A stretch of 9,315 bases of DNA from Candidatus Hydrothermota bacterium. GTDB lineage: Bacteria > Hydrothermota > Hydrothermia > UBA1063. Within the stretch, counting starts at the first letter, position 1, and each line of letters begins with the position of its first letter. Shown one piece after another: positions 5,356 through 9,315 of the stretch. The stretch spans positions 1 through 9,315 of the forward strand of contig QNDO01000053.1 in NCBI GenBank assembly GCA_003644895.1, in the 5' to 3' direction. The notes under the pieces were generated by a model. It saw only the letters and a list, made by a program, of their open reading frames with translations, had not been told where the DNA came from and did no database searches. Made by a program: the position numbers and the translations under genes.

Positions 5356-7434
5356 ATGGAAGAAATAAAACAAAGAGTAAAGAAGGTTTTAAAAAGAAGC
5401 AAAGGGGGAATGACCCTGAATCAAATTCTCAAAAGGGCGGGATTCCGGAAGAGGGAGAGGAAGAAAGCCCTTGGAGTGATATATAAGATGGAGGAGGAGG
5501 GTGAACTTCTGAAGGTGGGGAAAGAAAGATACGTACTGGTTGATGAAAATGTGGAAACGGGAGTTTTTGAAAAATATCCTCCAGGCTTCGGATTTCTTAT
5601 ACGAGAAGGGCAGGAGGATGTATTTATTCCTCCTCACGCAACCCATGGTGCCATGGATGGGGATACTGTGCTTGTGAGGATTGTCCGGGAAGCACCGGGG
5701 AAGAAACCCGAAGGTAGAGTAATAAGGATTCTTAAAAGGGCGAAAAACAGATATGTGGGGACCATCAGGAGGGGGCGAAGAGGTTATTACATCGAGCCTG
5801 ACGAACTCACGTTGCCTCCCCGCATTGCCATTATAAAAAAGAAATCAATAAAAGTTAAATCAGGATTAAAAGTCACCTTCGAGGTTATAGGTGGGAGGGC
5901 AAAGATTGTGGATATTCTCGGGCATGAAGATGACCCATCCATTGATTTAAGAGCAGTTTTATCCAAATACGATTTAAAGGAAGAATTTCCCAAAAGGGTT
6001 AACAAAGAGGTACAGCAAGTTGAGGTCCTGGATGATGCCCGTGATCTAACAGATAAATTTATAATAACCATAGACCCACGGGATGCAAAGGACTTTGATG
6101 ATGCAATTTCCATAGAGAAGAAAGGCCAACTTTACCATCTCGGTGTACACATAGCTGATGTGTCCTCTTTTGTTAAAGAGGGTGGAGCCACTGATAAAGA
6201 AGCATTTAAACGCGGAACCAGTGTTTACCTTATAAATTACGTGGTTTCTATGTTACCTCACAGGTTATCCTCTGACCTGTGTTCCCTTATGCCAGGCCAG
6301 GAAAGATTTACCATGAGTGTGTTTATGGATATAGATTCAGAAGGAAATGTAATTAGGAGAAGGTTTATGCGATCCCGGATCCGCTCTCGGGTGAGACTTT
6401 CCTATGAAGATGCCCAGAGAATAATTGAGGATAAGCCCCTGGAGGAGAATACGGTATCCGTCTTTATTGGTAATAGCTACGAGAAAATTAGGCCTTTTCT
6501 TCTTCAAGCCCTTGAACTTGCCAAGATATTAAGGAAAAAGAGGCAATCCCGGGGTAGTCTTGATTTTGATTTACCTGAACCTATAATAGAACTTCAACCC
6601 ACGGGGGAGGTGTTATCGGTGGCCCCCTCGGTGAGACTCTGGAGCCACAGAATAATCGAAGAATTTATGATTAAAGCCAATGAAACTGTTGCTGAATTTC
6701 TGGAAGAAAATGAGATTCCAACCATATATAGGGTGCACGAAACACCAGATAGAGATAAATTAAAACAATTTTTGAGGGTTGTAGAAGGAATTCTAGATAT
6801 AAAATTTGATGAAGATGTTGAAATTACCCGTGAATTCTTACAGAATATTATCACAAAGGCGGAAGAGATGGGGCATGGTACAATCGTTTCTTATCTCCTA
6901 CTGAGGTCAATGAAAAGAGCTAAGTATTCACCCAACAATGTGGGACATTATGGTCTTGCGTCAAATTCATATTTACATTTCACATCGCCAATAAGACGGT
7001 ATCCCGATCTTGTGGTCCATAGAATTCTTAAAAATGTTCTGGATGGTAAGCCTAAAACTTCACAGGAATTTGCCTTGAAACTTGAAAAAATAGCTATCCA
7101 TTCGACAAAGCGGGAGGAGATTGCAGAAAAAGCAGAGTTTGATATAATAGACTTTAAAAAATACGGTTATATGAAGGAAAAAGTAGGCGATGTTTTTGAG
7201 GGGTTTGTCACAAAAGTCACTCCTCACGGCTTTTTTGTGGAAATAGAAGAATACTTAACAGAAGGTTTTGTTTCTGTGGATGTAATTGATGAATATCTTG
7301 AGTATGACTCTGCGAGAAAAATACTCGTTGGTAAAAATTTAACTATAAAACCGGGTCAGAGACTTAAAGTCCAGGTTGTTGCAGTTGATAAATGGCTCAA
7401 AAAAATGGAGTTAGTTCCTTATGAAGAAGTTTAA
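5356..7434 (+). CDS. rnr: Ribonuclease R (RNB-family 3'-5' exoribonuclease)
   Basis: RNase R degrades structured RNA processively from the 3' end and participates in mRNA decay and rRNA/tRNA quality control. The 692-residue protein shows, in order, an N-terminal winged-helix segment (about 1-60), OB-type cold-shock domains (about 65-190; GFGFLIREGQEDVFIPPHAT at 77-96), the RNB catalytic domain (about 225-560) and an S1 domain (about 608-680; GDVFEGFVTKVTPHGFFVEI). The metal-binding DPRDAKDFDD motif places Asp residues at 240, 246, 248 and 249. HIADVSSFV (265-273) and HFTSPIRRYPDLVVHR (541-556) are typical. The basic C-terminal tail of the longer enterobacterial enzyme (about 813 aa) is absent. 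The ATG at 5356 has only a weak GAG before it, and a TCGATT-16-TTAAAA pair ends eight bases upstream, so a very short or leaderless transcript is possible. It leads the rightward cluster and overlaps the next gene by 14 bp. Confidence 0.95.
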   Translation: MEEIKQRVKKVLKRSKGGMTLNQILKRAGFRKRERKKALGVIYKMEEEGELLKVGKERYVLVDENVETGVFEKYPPGFGFLIREGQEDVFIPPHATHGAMDGDTVLVRIVREAPGKKPEGRVIRILKRAKNRYVGTIRRGRRGYYIEPDELTLPPRIAIIKKKSIKVKSGLKVTFEVIGGRAKIVDILGHEDDPSIDLRAVLSKYDLKEEFPKRVNKEVQQVEVLDDARDLTDKFIITIDPRDAKDFDDAISIEKKGQLYHLGVHIADVSSFVKEGGATDKEAFKRGTSVYLINYVVSMLPHRLSSDLCSLMPGQERFTMSVFMDIDSEGNVIRRRFMRSRIRSRVRLSYEDAQRIIEDKPLEENTVSVFIGNSYEKIRPFLLQALELAKILRKKRQSRGSLDFDLPEPIIELQPTGEVLSVAPSVRLWSHRIIEEFMIKANETVAEFLEENEIPTIYRVHETPDRDKLKQFLRVVEGILDIKFDEDVEITREFLQNIITKAEEMGHGTIVSYLLLRSMKRAKYSPNNVGHYGLASNSYLHFTSPIRRYPDLVVHRILKNVLDGKPKTSQEFALKLEKIAIHSTKREEIAEKAEFDIIDFKKYGYMKEKVGDVFEGFVTKVTPHGFFVEIEEYLTEGFVSVDVIDEYLEYDSARKILVGKNLTIKPGQRLKVQVVAVDKWLKKMELVPYEEV

Positions 7435-8395
7435 AGTCCTTGTAAAAGTAGATGGCTTAAAGCATGAGCACAGAAAGATTATAGTCCACAATCTGGGGGA
7501 TATAGCGGAGATTTACTTCAATGAGAAAAATGCACCCCTGGAAGAGGTGGATGCACTAATGGTGTTCCACTGGAAAGGGGTAATAAGCGAGGTTTTGCTC
7601 GACAAACTAAAAAACCTTAAAGTTGTTCAAGCAATAACTGCTGGTATAGACCACATACCGGAATATATCCAGGAAGAAAGAGGCATAGAAATACATGGAG
7701 CTCAGGGGGCCAACTCAAAATATATAGCAGAGCACGTGTTTGCCTTCATGCTCGCTGCAGTGAAGAGAATCTGTTTCCACACCCAGGAGATGAGGAATCA
7801 CCGATTCAGACAGGATCTTTATCATGGTACACTGTATGAGAAGAAACTTGCTCTTCTCGGTTTCGGCACAATAGGTCAGGAAGTGGCAAAAATAGCGAAA
7901 CATTTTGATATGGAGATCAGTGTTTTTAAAAGATGGAAATTGCTGGACGAGGAATGGAACGCTGTAGTTAAATTTGTGGCTACGGACAGGGATGAACTTC
8001 ACAAGATCCTGAAACATGCTGATTTTATTGTGGTTGCACTCCCACTTACAAGAGAGACAAGAAATTTACTTTCAAAGGAAGAATTTGCTGTTATGAAGAA
8101 AAAAGCAGTGCTGGTAAATGTCTCAAGAGGAAAGGTAATAGACGAGGAGGCCCTTTATAATCATCTTAAAGAGAATCCTGAATTTGTAGCCTGTCTTGAT
8201 ACATGGTGGAAGTATCCTAAAGAGGAAGAGGAATTCAGACAAGATTATCCCTTTGAGGAGCTACCCAATGTTCTAATGACACCTCATATAGCGGCGAAAA
8301 TCCACGGATTTTTTGAAAATATGATACTCACAGCATCAAAGAAATTGAGGGAATACTTCTGGGAGGTGGAACATGGGGGAAGTCAAAAGAGTTAA
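7421..8395 (+). CDS. D-2-hydroxyacid dehydrogenase family protein
   Basis: This 324-residue protein belongs to the family of NAD(P)-dependent D-2-hydroxyacid dehydrogenases (glyoxylate/hydroxypyruvate reductase, phosphoglycerate dehydrogenase, formate dehydrogenase relatives). The Rossmann motif is GFGTIG (147-152). The substrate-side signature AITAGIDHIP (71-80) and the catalytic-domain signatures VNVSRGKVIDEEAL (232-245, catalytic R236) and TPHIA (287-291, catalytic H289) are present. The segment normally reading ALDVFxxEP is CLDTWWKYP (258-266), so the usual catalytic Glu position is Tyr265. The second Rossmann strand ends in FKR (169-171), not an acidic residue, which would favour NADP(H). 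The substrate cannot be deduced. The start overlaps the rnr stop by 14 bp, with GGAG ten bases upstream, and the end overlaps the macrodomain gene by 23 bp, so it is co-translated with both. Confidence 0.9.
   Translation: MKKFKVLVKVDGLKHEHRKIIVHNLGDIAEIYFNEKNAPLEEVDALMVFHWKGVISEVLLDKLKNLKVVQAITAGIDHIPEYIQEERGIEIHGAQGANSKYIAEHVFAFMLAAVKRICFHTQEMRNHRFRQDLYHGTLYEKKLALLGFGTIGQEVAKIAKHFDMEISVFKRWKLLDEEWNAVVKFVATDRDELHKILKHADFIVVALPLTRETRNLLSKEEFAVMKKKAVLVNVSRGKVIDEEALYNHLKENPEFVACLDTWWKYPKEEEEFRQDYPFEELPNVLMTPHIAAKIHGFFENMILTASKKLREYFWEVEHGGSQKS
8362..8372 (+). promoter_or_regulatory. Strong ribosome binding site for the macrodomain gene
   Basis: GGAGGTGG lies inside the end of the dehydrogenase gene, with the GGAGG core six bases before the ATG at 8373. 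This fixes the start of the macrodomain gene despite its 23-bp overlap with the preceding gene. Confidence 0.75.
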
Positions 8396-8924
8396 GTTGA
8401 GGAACAAAGACAAATATATGGTTGCAGTGCACGGTGATATTACAGAAGAAAATGTAGATGCCATAGTGAATGCTGCAAATTCTTATCTTAAACATGGAGG
8501 TGGTGTTGCAGGCGCCATAGTGAGAAGGGGTGGAAAAATCATTCAGGAAGAAAGTGATAAAATAGGATACGTTCCAGTGGGAAAAGCAGCCATAACAACG
8601 GGAGGAAAACTAAAAGCCAGGTATGTAATCCATGCTGTGGGCCCCCGATGGGGAGAGGGGGATGAGGATAACAAGTTGAGAAGTGCAGTGAGAAGTGCCC
8701 TTGAACTTGCAACACAGTACAAGTTAAAAAAGATATCTCTCCCTGCAATAAGTACAGGGATCTTCGGATTTCCCAAAGATAGAGGAGCAAAAATTATTTT
8801 TGAGACTGTCCGCAATTATCTGGAAAACGAAGAGACCTGCCTTGAAGAGGTTCGATTCTGCAATATAGATCAGGAAACATCCAGACTTTTTGAAAAACTT
8901 CTTGAGGAATACGAGAAGCGGTAG
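8373..8924 (+). CDS. Macrodomain protein (AF1521-like ADP-ribose binding/hydrolysing)
   Basis: A single macrodomain fills the 183 residues. Visible are the adenine-binding GDIT (21-24), AIVNAANSYLKHGGGVAGAI (30-49) with the Asn and glycine-rich substrate loop, AVGPRW (88-93) and the phosphate-binding loop PAISTGIFGFP (124-134). The HGGGVAGAI form resembles the archaeal AF1521-type macrodomains more than the YmdB form, by memory. Family members bind ADP-ribose and several remove it from proteins or nucleic-acid ends, or deacetylate O-acetyl-ADP-ribose; which applies here is not visible. It is third in the rnr cluster. Its last sense codon and stop (CGG TAG) lie inside the first copy of the repeat that follows, so the repeat supplies the C-terminus. 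Confidence 0.93.
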   Translation: MGEVKRVKLRNKDKYMVAVHGDITEENVDAIVNAANSYLKHGGGVAGAIVRRGGKIIQEESDKIGYVPVGKAAITTGGKLKARYVIHAVGPRWGEGDEDNKLRSAVRSALELATQYKLKKISLPAISTGIFGFPKDRGAKIIFETVRNYLENEETCLEEVRFCNIDQETSRLFEKLLEEYEKR

Positions 8925-9025
8925 ACGATGTAAATATTCGGTAGACGGGAAACGGTAGACGGTAGACGAATGAATATTTTATATATTCTGTTTTCCGTTT
9001 CCCGTCTTCCGTCTACCGTCTACCG
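8919..9025. repeat. CGGTAGA-unit repeat with direct and inverted copies (A-B-A'-B')
   Basis: CGGTAGACG occurs at 8919-8927, 8939-8947, 8953-8961 and 8960-8968; the last two overlap, giving a 7-base CGGTAGA tandem period. The complement CGTCTACCG occurs at 9010-9018 and 9017-9025, with the variant CGTCTTCCG at 9003-9011. Arm A (CGGTAGACGGGAAACGG, 8939-8955) pairs with A' (8995-9011) in 16 of 17 positions. Arm B (CGGTAGACGGTAGACG, 8953-8968) pairs perfectly over 16 bases with B' (9010-9025). A small AT hairpin (GAATAT/ATATTC, 8972-8977 and 8983-8988) sits between. The stable stems may help end transcription of the rnr cluster, although no proper T-run follows. Repeats of this kind are usually dispersed genome-wide; only this one copy is in view. 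Confidence 0.8.
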
Positions 9026-9166
9026 AAATAATTAGTGCGTTTCCCGTATTTCAAATTTATTTATCTGTTATATTGAGCGAATGCAAAGCATCTTAAGGTT
9101 CTCTGCTACAGGTATGGAGCAGCATTTTATGTCACTCTGCCCGCTTTTTGGTGCTCGATTTTAAAT
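9026..9166. other. Intergenic region with possible degenerate dispersed repeat
   Basis: With the repeat before it and the promoter after it, this completes a 301-bp stretch without a gene. It contains a further CGTTTCCCGT (9038-9047) identical to 8996-9005, which suggests that the repeat array once extended farther. The segment 9067-9098, containing TTGAGCGAATGCAAAGCATC, resembles from memory the widespread bacterial intergenic repeat with core CTGAGCGAAGCGAAGAATCT. Small dyads are ATGC-AAA-GCAT (9081-9091) and CTGCT/AGCAG (9103-9107, 9118-9122). I see no coding or tRNA signature. Confidence 0.35.
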
Positions 9167-9195
9167 TTGCAATTAAAATTTTCTTACTTTAAAAT
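9167..9195 (+). promoter_or_regulatory. Sigma-70-type promoter for the gene at 9226
   Basis: TTGCAA (9167-9172) and TAAAAT (9190-9195) are separated by 17 bases. A start near 9202 would give a leader of about 24 bases that includes the ribosome binding site at 9214-9220. The spacing and location are good, but the region is AT-rich, so chance matches are possible. Confidence 0.5.
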
Positions 9196-9225
9196 TCAAC
9201 AGTCTATTTGAGGAAGGAGGGTGTT

Positions 9226-9315
9226 ATGTTTTCCGTAATCAAAAAAACAAATGCCCTGGAAGCAAAGATTGATGAGTTTCTTGATACTATTCTTAAGGCC
9301 TCCATGGAATTCAGG
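9226..9315 (+). CDS. Probable DUF47/PhoU-like protein, N-terminus only
   Basis: AAGGAGG (9214-9220) lies five bases before an ATG that opens a frame of 30 codons running off the right edge. The translation starts MFSVIKKTNALEAKIDEFLD and continues TILKASMEFR. The amphipathic helix with KIDEFLD after an MFS-KK start resembles DUF47 (PhoU-like) proteins, which are all-helical and often sit beside PiT phosphate transporters. This rests on about 30 residues recalled from memory, so the family is tentative, while the existence of the gene is well supported by the ribosome binding site and promoter. It appears to start a new transcription unit after the repeat. Confidence 0.55.
   Translation, partial: MFSVIKKTNALEAKIDEFLDTILKASMEFR

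Noticed and set aside
5289..5486. Plus-strand frame of 65 codons beginning in the divergent promoter region
   Set aside because: It overlaps the N-terminal winged-helix coding part of rnr in another frame, is low complexity, and its start lies within trxB control signals.
8919..9025. CRISPR array
   Set aside because: Units are only 7-9 bases, partly overlapping and present in both orientations, with no regular spacers and no cas genes.
8953..9025. Classical intrinsic terminator
   Set aside because: The stems are strong, but the loops are long and no T-run follows the 3' arm, so it is described as a repeat that may influence termination.

Overview
The window looks like an ordinary piece of a bacterial chromosome. 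It has moderate-to-low G+C, densely packed genes, strong AGGAGG-type ribosome binding sites, and proteins rich in Lys, Glu and Ile, as is common in thermophiles or deep-branching lineages. The deoxyxylulose-phosphate isoprenoid enzyme (Dxs), RNase R and an McsA/McsB pair mark it as bacterial. I cannot name the phylum; the gene mix would fit a thermophilic or candidate-phylum bacterium, but that is inference.

Two divergent gene clusters leave a 78-bp region at 5278-5355. The leftward (minus-strand) cluster, in transcription order, is thioredoxin reductase-like flavoprotein (trxB), Dxs (dxs), an McsA-like zinc/UVR protein, an McsB-like protein, and imidazolonepropionase (hutI, cut by the left edge). 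From dxs onward the genes are 1 bp apart or overlap (by 19 and 11 bp), so they are almost certainly one translationally coupled unit. A near-consensus promoter (TTGAAG-17-TATAAT) reads into trxB. The 51-bp trxB-dxs gap holds a possible internal promoter and a hairpin that covers the dxs ribosome binding site.

The rightward (plus-strand) cluster is RNase R (rnr), a D-2-hydroxyacid dehydrogenase-family protein and an AF1521-like macrodomain protein, overlapping by 14 and 23 bp. A structured repeat follows (8919-9025), made of CGGTAGA units in direct and inverted orientation. It begins inside the last codons of the macrodomain gene. After about 200 bp of intergenic DNA, a promoter and an ideal ribosome binding site lead into the first 30 codons of another gene, probably a DUF47/PhoU-like protein, cut by the right edge.

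No mobile element, CRISPR array, tRNA or rRNA was found. The most notable signals are: an McsB homologue that has lost most phosphagen-kinase active-site residues yet is still paired with McsA; a thioredoxin reductase with an intact CxxC but no NADPH-specificity motif; a dehydrogenase whose catalytic Glu position is Tyr; and the A-B-A'-B' repeat in which two stems compete or could form a pseudoknot.
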